Below, in pieces: positions 48,724 through 61,987 of a DNA stretch of 64,000 bases. The notes beneath the pieces were generated by a model that searched no databases, was not told where the DNA came from, and saw only the letters and a list, made by a program, of their open reading frames with translations. The translations under genes were made by a program, and so were the position numbers. Positions within the stretch are counted from its first letter, which is position 1; the number at the start of each line of letters is the position of its first letter. Origin of the DNA: Thamnaconus septentrionalis (lineage: Eukaryota; Chordata; Actinopteri; Tetraodontiformes; Monacanthidae); contig CM020515.1 in NCBI GenBank assembly GCA_009823395.1, forward strand, positions 12,284,489 through 12,348,488, in the 5' to 3' direction.

Positions 48724-51226
48724 AAACCTCTGGCTTCATTTACAAGTCTTTCAAGCGTTCATCCTGCGGACTTATTAAAACCGTGTTTGACAGAAACCAC
48801 TTTACAAGTCTTCAGGCTGCGAGGGGACCACGGGGTTACGGAGGAGACAAAGAATCCGCAGGATGTGGAATGCATGTTTGGCACGGCGCCTGCGAGTCAG
48901 GAAGACATCAAGGATGACGGCTTCGCGGCGATTGGCCTCTCCACCTTCTCATCACCCCCCCGTCCCGACCGGAGCTGTCGAGGATCTTCATCGGCCTCGC
49001 ATGAAACAAAGGAGAAAAGCCCGGCAGCAGCCGGTTTTTTTTTTGGAACTCCTTGATGTAAAAGCTCAGTGCGCCGCAACACTTCACCAACCCACCACCA
49101 CCACCACCCCCACATTTATTTTCTTTTCCACTTTGAAAAAAAGAAAAGAAAGTGGAACAAAATCGCAAATGCATTCAGTGAGGAGGAAAAAAACATTATA
49201 GTAAGTCAACACCAAACTGGGGTTTTTCCCCATTTCACAAGCCCTGCAGTGGAACATTAATAAAAGAAAAAAAAAAAAGAAAACACAGACAACACACCCT
49301 CGATGAAGAAAAAAAAACGCAGTTTGAAAGCAGCTGAAAGGTGCATTGTGTGAGGTATTCTTCAGGGATTTGAGCCTAATAATCACAGGGTTGACTGGGT
49401 TTATTTTCTAAATAAGACATCAAGGAGTCCTGTATTAATCACCCTGCCCTGTCGGACTTCCTCCCAGTGGAAAAACATTGCTGCGGTCAGAAAGTGTTTT
49501 ATCCCACCGTGTTCGGCTCTTACGCCTGGAGTGGCCGGCCCCCCCACCCCCCTCCACCTTGATGCTACGTACGTTCCCACGTACAGGACTGCAGCCGCGG
49601 ACCCATAAACGCGGCGCTTATAAAACGATCGCGCTGGGGAAGAAAAGCGGCAAAGCGCCACGGCGCACGCAGGTAGGGCTGTTTAAAGAAGCCCGCGACT
49701 CGCGTTACTTTTACGGCTGGCCGTGAAAGGAGCTTTGTGAGGATCCTCGCGCCGCGCTCGCTAACTCCTCGCGCATGTCGTCATCTTTTAGGCGAGGAGG
49801 AGGGGGAGGGGGGTTGGGAAGGGAGAGAGGGTTGGCAATCTTTCAGGTCGTGCACCAAGTTGCGGTGCCCTCGCTGGTTTTTGGTGCTCCTAAAGGGCAA
49901 TGACCACCGAAGCAGAAGCAGAAGGTCATTGCATAAACGGAGGCAAATTTTCAACAAATTTTCAACAAATTGCCGACGCGACGACAAGGGTTCCCTTTGT
50001 GCACTCCCACCAAAGCGTGATGCCGCATCGCGCCGAGGCCTCTTGACTTTGTGTTTATTGTCGAGGCCGTGACGTTTCCCTCGGCGCTGCAGCCAGACAT
50101 CCCAGCTCGGCCAGAGCCTGGTTTGCCACAGGCTCCACGGCTGGACAAGAGGCCTGCAATTATAGCTCACTTCAAAGATGCCAGTCAGTCAAAGACGGCA
50201 TTCATGCATTTATTTTGGCAAACCTCGGGCCCCGGCTCCCCTCGGCCCCTCTCCACTCTCTCGCCTCCTCACCTTTCCACCTCCTTCTCCCTCTTCCTCC
50301 TTTCCCACCGGCCCTCCAGCTTGTTTAGATGAGCGATTAAGGGAGGAGAAGGGCTGCGGGGGGTGAAGGGGTAGGAGGGGGGGGACAAGTGCAAGTCCAG
50401 TTTGGTTTGGCACAGACCGATGTTGACATAGAGTTTACTGAAATATCTTCCCTTGCATAGTTTTCCTCTCACCTAAATTTGGATGAAGTGGATGTCGGCA
50501 AAAGATGAGGAGAAGAGGGGTTCTCGTGTGGCCGAACAGGCGGCCTTCAGTCCTGGGCACAGAGACCGTCCTTCTCACCCCACCTCCCTCCAGCTGATCC
50601 AGAAATAAAACCTGAGGAGACAAGCGTGCAGGAGGACAAGTCGCATTCAAACCCATCCGTTCTGCTCAAGCAATTACATGTTCAGTTCCTGTGGAAGAAA
50701 TTGTATAGATACACAACAAATTATAATCTCAATCACCCAAATTCAAACCAGGATATGAGCAGATGCAGATTAAAGTTCATAAAATGGGTAATTTGTTAAG
50801 AGTTAGAATCACACTTAATTTGAAGGCCCAAATCTGCAGTAAAAGCGTCCATTCCAAATGACTTCCTTTGTTACTTTGTTATTACACCTATTGATCTATA
50901 GGTGACAAGAGCCTATACTGCTTTTGACAGCTGAATCAAAAGCTGCAGAGAGAAGGCGACTCCTGTCTAAAAAGTGTTTTACCACCATCAGCAAATTCAA
51001 TCTGGAGTAAAGTCGCACCAGTCACGTCTCCCTGATTTAAGCTGTGGCACGTCAAAGTAAAAAAATCATTATCCAGCATCCACAAAAGTGAAATATGGCC
51101 GCCTCCTAACGAGTGAGCCCTCCCTTCACGCAAACATAAATGTCAAATATCAGCAAATGAAAACACCACAGTTATTTATTTTCAGTGACTCAAATATAAC
51201 TGGACACCAACATGTGAATTTTCAAT
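48720..51226. other. Intergenic, no gene recognised
   Basis: Unique DNA with CAC-rich and A-rich simple sequence (49084-49290), a CpG-rich part (49500-49780), and an AT-rich part (50690-50930) with a short inverted repeat CACCTAT/ATAGGTG (50886-50905). No exon is supported. Confidence 0.5.
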
Positions 51227-51277
51227 TTCATGACATACCACTGGAGCCCCGTAAATCTCACACACTGGGCCTTTAAG
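51227..51277. repeat. End fragment of a dispersed fish repeat
   Basis: The text ATCTCACACACTGGGCCTTT then AAG matches the fragment at 12487-12516 and is the usual terminal motif of a dispersed teleost repeat. It may begin several hundred bases upstream, but I cannot trace it. Confidence 0.4.
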
Positions 51278-53838
51278 TTTATTTTTGATTGCTACTTATG
51301 AAAGCCACTGATGACCCCCCCCCCCTCCCCCCTTCACCACCACCCCCGAGTCCTCCACCCCCTACACTTGTCTCAGGCTTCAGTCGGGCTAATTAGACAT
51401 TTGAATGCCAAGCAACACCTGGCGGTGTAGTCCTTCCCATATAACTATTCACTGGTAAGGCACCATTTAGCATTCGCGATCGTGTTTCACTAAATTCCAC
51501 TTGTCTGCCATCTGGGTCAGACTCAGTCTTGTAAATCCTGGGGATTCTTGGCCCCGTCTGGGACGAAGGCTTGGCCCTCGCTGACACGGGAGACTCGGGC
51601 CGCATTGTGTGCGATGTTAATTTGCTCATCCGGCCGTTTCTTCTTTTCCCGTCTTGACCACGACCGTCGCAGGTTTGCGCCGAGAGACGTGCCGAGGAGT
51701 GTCGCTAAAATGTTTGTTGTTGTAAGTTAAAGCGGACACTTCGGCCTCCGCTGGGACGCCGAGACTCCAGCATCACACACCACTTGGAATTTGAAACCGT
51801 TGGCTGGAAGTCGGGCAGCCGCAACCATTGGGTGGAAGGAGGGTTTTGCGGGGGGAGTGGGACCCACCACGCTGGCAGTGTTACAGTTTGGCTCAGGTGT
51901 CCCATTCGTCACAGCGGAGAACCGACCCCGGCTCACACCAGCTTGGGTCGACACCTCGGCCGCAGCGCCGTCTCCAAAGGGTGGAGCCGGGAGACCCCGA
52001 GACCTCTCTATAGGAGCCTGATGGCTCCCGAGGGCCCAACTTATCCGTCCGTCTGCGCCGGCTCCTCCGACTCGTTAAAAAGAACAGAGCCGCGGCGCTA
52101 AATCTTCGGGCCTGTCACACGCACATCACACAACACCTGGCGCGGCTCGTATCCCCCGCAGAACAATAACTGTCACAAACTGGATATTGTGCGGGCACCC
52201 AGAGGTGGAGTGAACGTTCTCGGCAGGAGAACAGAGGGAGATCACATCGGATATACCCACGGCGCATGCCAAATGCGCGCGCGCACACACACGCACTCCA
52301 TCTTGGACTGACAGCAGAGGTAGTTAGGGGTCAAAACCACAGTGAGTGGGTCCACATAAAGGCGCTTTGTTGAAGTGCACTGTGCTCCAAATACCATCCA
52401 GGTCAGCCACAAAACCTTGGAGGAGAGAGACGAGAGCAGAAGGAGAGGACTGTGGGGTCGACTGTAGTTAATGACTGCATAGGTGGGACCTTGTTGCTTA
52501 TCTGGGGGGAGCTGCTACAGATTTAGCCAAAGTGCAACGTACACACGCGTACGTACACAAGGTGCATTTCCATGAGGCTTTGAAAATAATATGCGACTGT
52601 TCTTGCAGTGAGCCTCCAATAAGCAGCAAAGTTTTGACTCTGGCGTGAACCACTAGTTTGGATCGTTTCATGTTTGTCTTTGTTTTTTGATTTTTTTTAA
52701 AATCAAGTTTTATAGGCTACACGATACATTTTTTAGTAGGAAGTGGCTCCCGAGGGAAGGATGGAGCAGGTGCCACGAGAGCTCCTGTTGCATCGCATAA
52801 CTCATCAAAACTCGAGCAGGTTCATTTCCAAGTTTCGGGACTTGTGGTTCTTCTGTGAAATCGCAGAGCGTCACCTCCCAGGAATGCAGCGGCTGCATTG
52901 GAAATAGACATTTAGGACACCGACAGTCATGCAAACACAAGAGAAGCAAACACATTTTTGTCACACAACATCACTGTTTGGCAGAGCAGATCTACATTTA
53001 GAAAGAGTGGTGCAGCAAAGTGGAACCTGCATGTAGTCAAGCAGGCCTCCAGGGTTTGGGGAGGAATCTCTGTTTCTCCACAGTCAGAGTCGCATGACAG
53101 TTCACTTTCATTTCTGTCCCCTCAACAACACGGGTTGACAGCGTGTAGAAAGGTTCATATCATAACTTTGTCACAGACACACACACACTCACACACACAC
53201 ACACGCAATACAGTCACACTCGGTCTCGTCACCTGACCACATATTTCGCAAATGCAAATATCAATGCATGTGGGATGAAATGATGAAAAATGTCCAATAT
53301 TTGATGTTTGAGGTCCATGATGGCACGCTTGTTTGTTAATGTTAATGTTTTAATACTGCAGAAGAGGTGGTTTTTACAAAACAAAATGGAATTGCCTCGC
53401 CCGAACCATGTTCTGCAAATGTATCCTTTCATGATGTGACTCCGATGGGCAGAGTGCACCACTGCTACTAGTCTCTTTGAAAAGGGTGAGTGAAAAAAAC
53501 ACTCCACGCTAGCTCTTCTGCTAACCAAACCAACATCCCTTAGAAGTCACCTTTGACTGCCAAGACAAATAGTTCTGCCACTCAAGGTCACAACAAAACC
53601 TTCCCCTGCAGCTGACAAGGTGTTTGTCCACTGTCAGGAACAGTTAAATTTAGCCAAATGGTTAAAAAGAAATATGTAAAGTATGAGCTTCTCCAAAGAT
53701 GAAAAAACACATTGAGTTGAGGTCTTTTTTTTAACCAAAACAAAATTTTAAAAGTTGTAATAAACCCTCGCGTGATACTCTTCTGGGTCAAGGAGTAAAC
53801 AAATGACTTGGTCTCTACAGCAGATGACCTTTAACCCC
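51278..53838. other. Intergenic, no gene recognised
   Basis: Unique DNA with C runs at 51318-51333 and a CA-rich tract (53173-53205). A CpG-rich stretch (51640-52300) has no identifiable exon. Confidence 0.5.
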
Positions 53839-54480
53839 CTCACACCCTCCCGTTGTGGCCGTGCCTCGAGGCGGGACTGTTAATGGCTCTCCCCGCTGGT
53901 ATGCAAGGAGCGTGAGCAGAACAGAGAAGATCTTGCCAACAAGGCATGAGAAAGAAGAAGGAAAAAAAAAAAGCCCAGGCCCTGTGTGCATTAGGCTCTG
54001 CAAACACCTAGGTGGTCCTGAAAAAAAAAAAAAAGATGGGAAGGAGGGATCCACAGAGACACGGGAGTACACGGGAGGACAGGAGTTATGTGGGAGGGAG
54101 ACTGTCAGGTTGTCTGTGTCAACAATAAGGAAATAATTGGCCTCTTTAGCCCGCGGCTCTCGTTGCAGTGGCCCTGGGGCCCCTGCTGGGGTTGGGCGGG
54201 GCGCGGCCCTGGCATTACACACAATTACGCCAACAAGGGGGGTCAAACGGGGAGGCAGGGGAGGTCCCAGGCCTGTCATTCATGTGAGGGATGTCTTTGT
54301 ACCCCAGGCTAGGCCACGGCAGGGCCCGAGTCACGCGGGCAAGGCCCTGAACCAGGCCTCTGTCTGGAGATGAAAGCTCCAGTGAGTGTCCCGCTGATCT
54401 GAGCCCAGGCCGATGACGCATAATTACACGGGAGGAAGTGAGCGCTGGCAGGTTAATGGCGGGCCGAGGATGTTGACAGG
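53839..54480. promoter_or_regulatory. Candidate distal regulatory element (inferred)
   Basis: Apart from two A runs (53970, 54022) the stretch is non-repetitive, with AT-core homeodomain-type sites in GC-rich surroundings: AAATAATTGGCC (54130), CATTACACACAATTACG (54213-54229) and GCATAATTACAC (54418-54429). It has no coherent reading frame. This pattern is typical of conserved developmental enhancers, but conservation cannot be tested here. Confidence 0.3.
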
Positions 54481-57408
54481 TAGGTGTGAGGAGATGGTGT
54501 GCCAGTGGCCAGCAAGGCCGGCTCTGCTCTTTGACAAAGAGGAGAAGCTGCGTCTGCTTGCTTTATCCAAACTTTCCGTCTTAATTCAGCCTGCGACGGA
54601 CATCTCACACGCTAGGGACGGAATCTGCTAATTCCTACCCCCGGCTCTGGACAGCATCATAACCCGGAACGCTGGGTGGCAGCCCGCTAGCCCCTCTCTG
54701 ACTTGACTCCCTTCTTGACCTCTCCTCTAATGTGATAAACATTCCCAATCAATAGAGGAAGCAGGGCGGAAGTGGTCGGGGGCACGGACATGACCTCCCC
54801 GTTGGCTTCAAACAGATTGCCATTCTGTGTTTACACCTCGGCCTCACTTGTGCTTCTCTTGGGCGAAAAGCTTGTCCAGAGATGGAGGGAGGTCAGCTGG
54901 TTCAAACCAGAAAGTGCTGCAAAACCAATCTGTTTGGAGACTAAATGTTACCACTTACAATTGTAGTCAAGTTCAAATAAGTGCATTCACTTGGTTGTTT
55001 TTTTAGATTTGACTGACCAGTGATTTCTGTCTTGGAAATAATGCCCAGTCCTAAAGTCCTAATATCAGCACTTCGGTGCTTGTGCCTCTCAAGTGCACAT
55101 TCATGCTAGTTGGTGAATGGATGGTCCCGGTACTTGAGTGTTTTCAAAAGGGCTGCACCCTTTATACACCTTTCCCTCAAGATGTCACTTTGCACAAGTC
55201 CATTGCCTTCTTCGATAACTCTTCTAGTGTCATGACGGTTTGAACCGCTCGTGAAGCTAAGAAGAGCGACATGAGAGAGGAAAGAAATTGTTGGTAGAAA
55301 TGTAGGTCAAAAATGTCCTTGGACAGAATCAGATTTTAAAAAATGCATATATTTATATTTATCAAAACATTGGCTCTTCTGGTAGATTTTTTCAGGATTA
55401 CCGTGAGAAGAGTGGCTATGCTTTGTTGGTGAACCTCAAAGGAATTGGTCTGATAGATAACGTTTGCAGAAGTGTCCTAATTCCACTGGACCGCTCTGCC
55501 CTTAGACTCTCGAGTGCATCTTCAAAAAAAATGCACACATGGACGACTGAGTTTTGAATTAATTTTACAAAAAACTTGTCTGCAGAGCATGCTTAACCCC
55601 AAACGTATGCATATATCATTGCAAATCGTAACAGGGTATTCAATGTCGCACTTGAGATGCTGTCAGCTTCACAGAATTGCCTGCATTGCGAGTTGAGTGA
55701 AAAGTGATGCGCAAGCGATTCAGAGAATACACTGGCGTGGGAACACGCTGGGAACAAAACTCAGAGCACAACATTGTTCTCTTTTCAGCAGATAAAGCAC
55801 AAGGACATACCATGCCGACTTGGGATTTTCCTGCAGCAGAAGGGTATGCTTTGTCGTCACTCTGTGTGCACATTGAGCGAGCGTGTGCGCCACACAGGGC
55901 AGGTATAGCGAGACCAAAAGGACTCTCCATTCAGAGTAAACACGTCCGTCAAGAGGACTGCGGAACTTTTGTATACATCTGAGAGCCGTGCGCGGGCAGC
56001 GACTCGCACTCTGTCAGCACGGAGCCGAAAGGCCTACGGAGAGCGCTCTCACGTTCCACATGAATGACTTCATGTAACAGGAGAGGAGGAAGAAGGAGAG
56101 AGTCAGTGATCTTTGCCCATCGCCGCAATCCATGTAACATCTTGTGCTCCTCTTGTTGAGTCTTGGCTACCGGGGGGGGGGAGTGCCGGAACAATGTTGA
56201 GTCAAAACAAACAATGAAGAGTAACCTCTCTCGGCTTTTTCTCACCTTCCCCTTCTGTTTTAGCTCAGTCGCCCATGTGTGCGTTTGTAATAGTATCTGG
56301 CAAAAGCCGTTTGCGACTCGAAAGGCCTTTTTGGGTCCCCCTCCGCCCCACCCCCCACCCCCCCTGAAATACTATACGTGACAGTTCCTACTGCATGACT
56401 TCACTTGCGCTAGCTAGCGCCACCGCTGCTCTCACCGGCTCACCCTCTCACACCTCAACCATGCGCATGTAATAACGCTGCCTGCGCCTCCGCAGGAATT
56501 CACAACTAAAAGTAACAAAATATATGTCGAAGCTCTCGGTTTACCCCGAGCCTTTCCGCCTCTGCCGCAGCTCTACGCACTTTACGGCGCAATCGAGCGA
56601 CGAAGAAGTCTGGAATATCGGATTGCGTTGTAGGTATTTGTGAAGTTGTTTTCTTTCAAAGTGTGTGCCTCCCTGGGGATGTGAAGGAAATGGTGGTGGT
56701 GGTTGGGGGTGGGAGGTGTTATGTATGTGTATCGGTGAGCTGCCAGCTTCCCTGGGGAGCTGGCAGGCCTGCCGCTGAGACCTCGCCTGGGCTCAAGTTT
56801 TGTCAACTTGCATCAATCTCTCTTGTCTGTCAGCCCCGTACCTCCTGACCTACGACCCTGCCCCACCCTATCATGGCCCGGGTTTCAAAGCTTTCTGCTT
56901 GGGGATTGGCTGCGACCGAGCCCCGGCTGAGAGACGTAGAGACGGTAATCTGGCCTGGTGATGCCGTTGTGTCTCTCAGGAGGATGCAGCTTCTTCTTCT
57001 TCTTCTTTTGTTTATGCTCCTCTTACTTTACAAATCCAGATTTACATTTTTTTTTCTCTTTGTCGTAACTCGGACGGTGTTCTTTATCTTTAGCTCCTGA
57101 CCCATCCTGTGTTATCTCTCAGCCATATCAGGCCATTTGCCCTCCCTCTCTCATCAAGGTACAAAGTGTCTTCATCCATCTCTCTTCTCGTAACTGAGCA
57201 GTCTGTCAGTGAGCTGCGCCTGCAGTGAAGGATGGCGGTGTCACCGAACAAAGAGGCTCACTTGTTCTCGACACATGCACAGATGCTGGACTAAGAGCCG
57301 AGTCTGGACGTTGTCGCGTGTTGGAGGAAGATTTGGTGACCGTGCTCCAAGAGAAACTGTAGATGGGACACGACAAACCACTTGTGGCACAGCTGTCTGG
57401 TTCTAGAT
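54481..57408. other. Intergenic, no gene recognised
   Basis: Unique DNA with few repeats. A CTT/TTC-rich tract lies at 56986-57010 and a C-rich one at 56338-56365. Open frames up to 98 codons show no recognisable protein. Confidence 0.5.
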
Positions 57409-57600
57409 CACGTGTCAACCTCGAGGCCCGCGGGCCGAATGTGAACATCATTTTTTGTGTCGTGCCAGAGCTTGATAGGTGTACAGTTGTCATCACACGA
57501 AAATCTATGCTACTTTAAAATTGTACAGTTGGCATAGATGCATGCATCTCTGACAATGCATGTGGTTTTTGTGACCCACAAAGTGAAGATCCCTAGTTTC
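57409..57600. mobile_element. Possible decayed hAT relic (GGCCCGCGGGCC type)
   Basis: GTGTCAACCTCGAGGCCCGC followed by GGGCCGAATGTG (57412-57443) closely resembles the start of a dispersed hAT-like fish element. The text near 57559-57599 (ATGTGGTTTTTGTGACCCAC) could be its other end. No target duplication is visible. Confidence 0.4.
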
Positions 57601-58379
57601 CAGGAATTTCACATCAGGATTTGTGGGGTTGAAATAAATCGAAAAACATCTAAGAAGGAAAAAAAAAGATGTTGAATATAAGCACTCAAAAAAAAGTTTT
57701 GAACAAAGTTGGCATGATCATTTCTGACATGACGGTTTCGATCTTTAATTGATAAAGCAATGTATACATTGTAAGCAATGTAAAGTTATGTCAAAATTAC
57801 ACTCAATTTCCTCCCTCGTAGTTTTGTACATATTTACAAATGCATGTACAATATAGACAATTTTCACAGATAAATTATAAGATAATAATTACATTTTCAA
57901 AGTCTTTGTTGTCCCACTGGCCCAGATCTACTTCACCGCTTATGTAGACATTTAGCAGCACAATTTTAGCCGATTGACATTTAAGACTGTTGAGGTGTCG
58001 GGGCAAACAGAGAGCATGCAGGGCTCCTTTGGGGTGAGGGGTACTGAGGTGTTGAGGTGCTCCATCTGTGGACCACCTCTAGCCGCTCCTCTTTATCCTT
58101 GTCACTCCTTGCTCCCATTCTCACTGCCATCCTCCATCACTCACTGTCCCCTGTCAACTGGTGTCCTGCAGGTCTCTGATTAAAGAGAACATCCCTTTAA
58201 TGTCCTCTCCTCAACCCTCTCATTCCTTCTTCCCCTCTTACTCCATCTTCCTCTGTCCTCTCTTTCAGACGTCTTAACCTCCTGTGTGAGGCGACCTGGC
58301 TTTTCTCCATCAGCCAGTGTTTGGACCCCGTGATCCGAGCTTTTCCGTTCTTCTCTTGTCCTTTGTCCCCCCCTGATCC
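57601..58379. other. Intergenic, nothing recognised
   Basis: AT-rich to 57960, then T/C-rich. No feature supported. Confidence 0.5.
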
Positions 58380-58970
58380 TCCCCTCGGATTTGAGAAGCC
58401 TCTACTCCCCATCAAAGCAGGTGGCGAGCTCAGCTCCTCATGTGGGTCATGCCTTGCTTGATTGCTTAGATGACATTTGCCATGAAAAGGGGACTGGTAG
58501 CCGCTTTATTTTCTCCCGTCTTTCATCCACTGCTCCTGTGTTCTCCAGTAAAATTTCAACCAAAACCCCCAGTCAGCTCTCGCCCATGTTTGCCATTAAA
58601 ATGGGGACAATGCACCTGGTTAACCCGGCCCTTTGTCTCTGCTCTGCGACCGCCAGGCGCATGCAGCTGACGTCGGCGCTTCACGATGGCTTGCAAATCA
58701 AAGGTGGGGTGAACCTGTATGATGGTGCTTTCCACTCACAAACAGCCCTCTGAAGCTGGAGGCCCCTACCCTCATGCGCCGACCCTCCATCATCATCAAA
58801 TCATCAGCGGCCGCTTTGATGCACCATTGAGTTGATGGCCCATTGTTGCTGCCCCCCTATTCACCAGCACCTGGGCAGGCTGGCACAGTGGAACCTTTCT
58901 GCTGTGTTATCAAAACAGATGCGTGACCCTACTCAAGGGGGATCTGACGGGAAATTGAGAGACTGCCTTT
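58380..58970. promoter_or_regulatory. Candidate distal regulatory element (inferred)
   Basis: About 590 bases of repeat-free, compositionally balanced DNA, with motifs such as TTGATTGCTTAGATGACATT, CCATTAAAATGG (a near palindrome, 58591-58602) and CATCATCATCAAATCATCAG. A 120-codon frame (58391-58753) is open but encodes nothing recognisable and starts without splice or Kozak support. A conserved non-coding element seems likelier than a gene; untested. Confidence 0.3.
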
Positions 58971-59169
58971 AAGAGAGCGGCGAAGTGAACAGAGTTGGCC
59001 TCTCTCTTAGCGAAATGGGGGCAGAATGACACAAAGGGATTGCACTGGGGGAAAGAATCCTCAAGCCGTCGATTGGGCTGCAAACCCTTGTGCAGCTCCT
59101 TCTGAATGTAGACGCCAGTTTGAAGATAACATAATACACAATTCTACACAAAGTCTTCTAGGAGACATT

Positions 59170-59458
59170 GGCAGTACATTGATTAGTACTGCCGCTTCAC
59201 AAGTAAGAAGGTTGTTTGTTTGATTTCGGCTTTTCTGAGTTTGCATGCGAGGGTTCTCTCCACGTTCTCTGACTTCCCTCCAAAAACATGACTGTGTTCT
59301 GTGAATGTGAGTGTTTCTCGTTATGCCCCTACAATGAACTGGCTACCTATCCAGGGTGTATCCCTCCTTTGCCCCAAGACAGCTGGCTTCAGCACCACCA
59401 ACCTCGAGTGACCCTGAGTGCAGGACACGCGTTGACAAGAAATAGATGGATGGATAAA
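59170..59458 (+). mobile_element. Decayed copy of the tRNA-derived SINE
   Basis: It follows the copy at 16282 in order, with many differences: GCCGCTTCACAAGTAAGAAG, GAGTTTGCATGCGAGGGTTC, a CTATCCAGGGTGTATCCCTC block, AAGACAGCTGGCTTCAGC, and a GATGGATGGATAAAAA tail. The B box is destroyed (GTTTGATTTCGG), so the copy is inactive. Confidence 0.8.
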
Positions 59459-61671
59459 AATCTCTTCAATTTGCTCTCATGGGGCGGTGCAGCAAGGTTG
59501 AGCCGAGGTCCGCCAGAAGCATCAGTCTTAATCCCGGACACACAGGGGATGGAACACTCTGACCAAACTTCACTGTCGTGGTTGTGAAGCACTTCACATT
59601 CAAGAATGGTCGCTGTGGGCAAGACAGCCTGGCACCATCACCTCGCGAGCAGCCAACCCCTGTCTTGTCAGCGGTGTGAATACGGTCTCAGACGGCATGT
59701 CCTCTGGGTGCCTCCTCGCCCCTGTGGACGAGTGTGGGTGTGCGGGGGAGGGGGGACAGAGGTCTTCTTTATCACCTCAATGCGGGAGTGGGACCAGCGC
59801 CCAGACGTGCCAGTGCCTCAGCCAAGTCCACCCTGGGTGGAGACACGATGCTGGCCGGGGCAGCCAGGGGGCTCTGGACCTGCAGGGTTTCTCTCCAGGC
59901 AGGGAAAAAGCTGTGGAAATCTACAAACAGGTGTGTGCGCTTTAACACAGCACACACATACATCATAGATCAAAGCTTCCTAAATTTGCCTTGGCTCGGA
60001 AAAATCGCTGTTTGGAAACGGTAACAACAGTCACGGGGCCCTTTGCTGTCTGTTTGCCCGCGTGTTGGTCTTTCTGAAAATAGGCGATGAGTGCGCAGCA
60101 AAGACAAGGCAGGTGCTTCAACTCGGTGTCTTTGATGCGCCGTTGTTCCGCTGGCCGCCCCTCTCCTCTCTTTGCACAGTCCCGCGGTTGCCTTGCCTTG
60201 GCTCCGCGACCCTCTTACCCAGCCGTCCGGTCCAACTCTCCCACCGCAAGCTCACTTCTTTAGCGCATGTCAATATTAGTTTAGGATTATTTCTGGAAGT
60301 CCAGGAGGGTAAAATCGTTTTTTTGAGATTACAGAGCCAGGCGGAAAATAATGAGGACGGAATCCGAGAAACTGTGGAAGAGCCATTAATGAATATTTAT
60401 TATTTGCACAGCATACACAGATGATTTAGCTCGGGCACACTGTGGGAAGCTAAATTTGGGCGAAGCCGCATGGTGTCCTGGCTAACCTCAGCCCGGAATA
60501 GATGAAGACAGAAGTCACAGTGCCGTGTTGGGCTCCTGGGCCTGCAGATGAGGATGGGAGGAAGGAAAACGGAGCGGCTGGCAGTGAATCCTTCCACGAA
60601 GGGTTGATACTTGATAAAAAGGCTTCACCTCTCGGTCTGCAGTTAACATCTAACTGGGATTTGGCAACCTGCTGCCGAAGGGTACTCTGAAAGTTGGCGG
60701 TCCGGTCTTAAAAATAGGTCCTCGCCATCATAAAATAAAATGAGATTGTAAGAAAGCACCCATTTGTTTTGTGCGTGCTTTTTTTTTTTTAATAGCAGAT
60801 GGCAGTTGTACAGGAAAAAATAACCTGTTTTTCAGGATGAACTCCTTTTTTCCCCAGATCTCTACATGATTCCCAGGCCTGGTCTGGGCAAAGGGGTTCT
60901 GCTCGTTTGAAGCAGGCAGAGATTAGTCATGCATTTCTTAGCTACGCTTACAGGCATGTTGTCTTTAGGGCTCTGAACTATATCGCCCTTAGTTCCTGAC
61001 AAGATGAGGTTATTCACCCTTTCCCCAGCCAGAAGCCGGATTGGATTTGATCACGCTGGAGCCTCGCAAAGGAACTGAGGTTGAATCAAGTCTCCTTGGT
61101 TCAAGAACTACATCAGCTCAAAGATATGTGATCCCCTCAGCGCCCCATAATTCCTTCTAAGTTTTTACCTGCTGCACTCAGAGGGATTTCCCCACACAGT
61201 GTGTGTGTGTGTGCGCGTGCGCATGTGCGAGCTCCCTGCTAATGCTCAGTTAAAGTTTAGCATAAAACCATTTATCAAATCCAATCCTTCCAATTAACAC
61301 AAATTCCCAAATTTATCTGCTGCCAGCGACTTTTACGCGGTTATCTGATCTGAGGCGCTCAAACCTTTTCCAGGTGAGGCGCTACAGGTAAAGAATCTAT
61401 CACTGCAGGGCTGTGCGAGTTCAAAAGTTCAGCTCCCCGCCGTGACTCCTGAACTGAATGACCTGAGCCGCGGCTCTGACTGGCGGTTCAGCCGCAAAAA
61501 CGTCGCGCCGTAGCTTTACACTCATCTGTTCCCGTCGACGCAGAAGCTGCGTCATCGGCACAAAAGCACTCTTGTCCCTCTGCGCGAGACGTGGCTACTC
61601 CGAGCACATTTATCTCTGGCGAGATCGATAATCTGTGTAATCCCGACGTCAGAGTGTGACAACATGTGAAG

Positions 61672-61673
<2 letters not shown>
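59459..61673. other. Intergenic, no gene recognised
   Basis: Unique DNA. Two stretches (60240-60440 and 61010-61420) have the repeat-free, AT-core-motif character of possible conserved non-coding elements. T runs near 60780. No exon is supported. Confidence 0.5.

Positions 61674-61709
<36 letters not shown>
61674..61709. repeat. (GT)18 microsatellite
   Basis: A pure array. Confidence 0.95.
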
Positions 61710-61717
<8 letters not shown>

Positions 61718-61912
61718 GTATTTTAGGGGAAGTATTACCCGGTGGCGTTACAACAACACTGCCCCTCCCCACCCCCCCACCCCTCCACCCTTTGCCTTGG
61801 TGCCTCTGCTGTTTGAGGAAAGAGTGGAAAGTCCATAAGCAGAAGCTGGAAACTGCGACCGCAAGCAGCTAATGCACAGGACACTTATTCATCTCACACA
61901 TGACCACAACCA

Positions 61913-61922
61913 TACACACACA

Positions 61923-61984
<62 letters not shown>
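61913..61984. repeat. (CA)n microsatellite
   Basis: A CA array of about 70 bases with one CGCG interruption near the start; pure from 61926. Confidence 0.96.

Positions 61985-61987
<3 letters not shown>

Noticed and set aside
48535..49056. 173-codon open frame on the plus strand
   Set aside because: It contains the AG microsatellite as Arg-Glu repeats and lacks recognisable domains.
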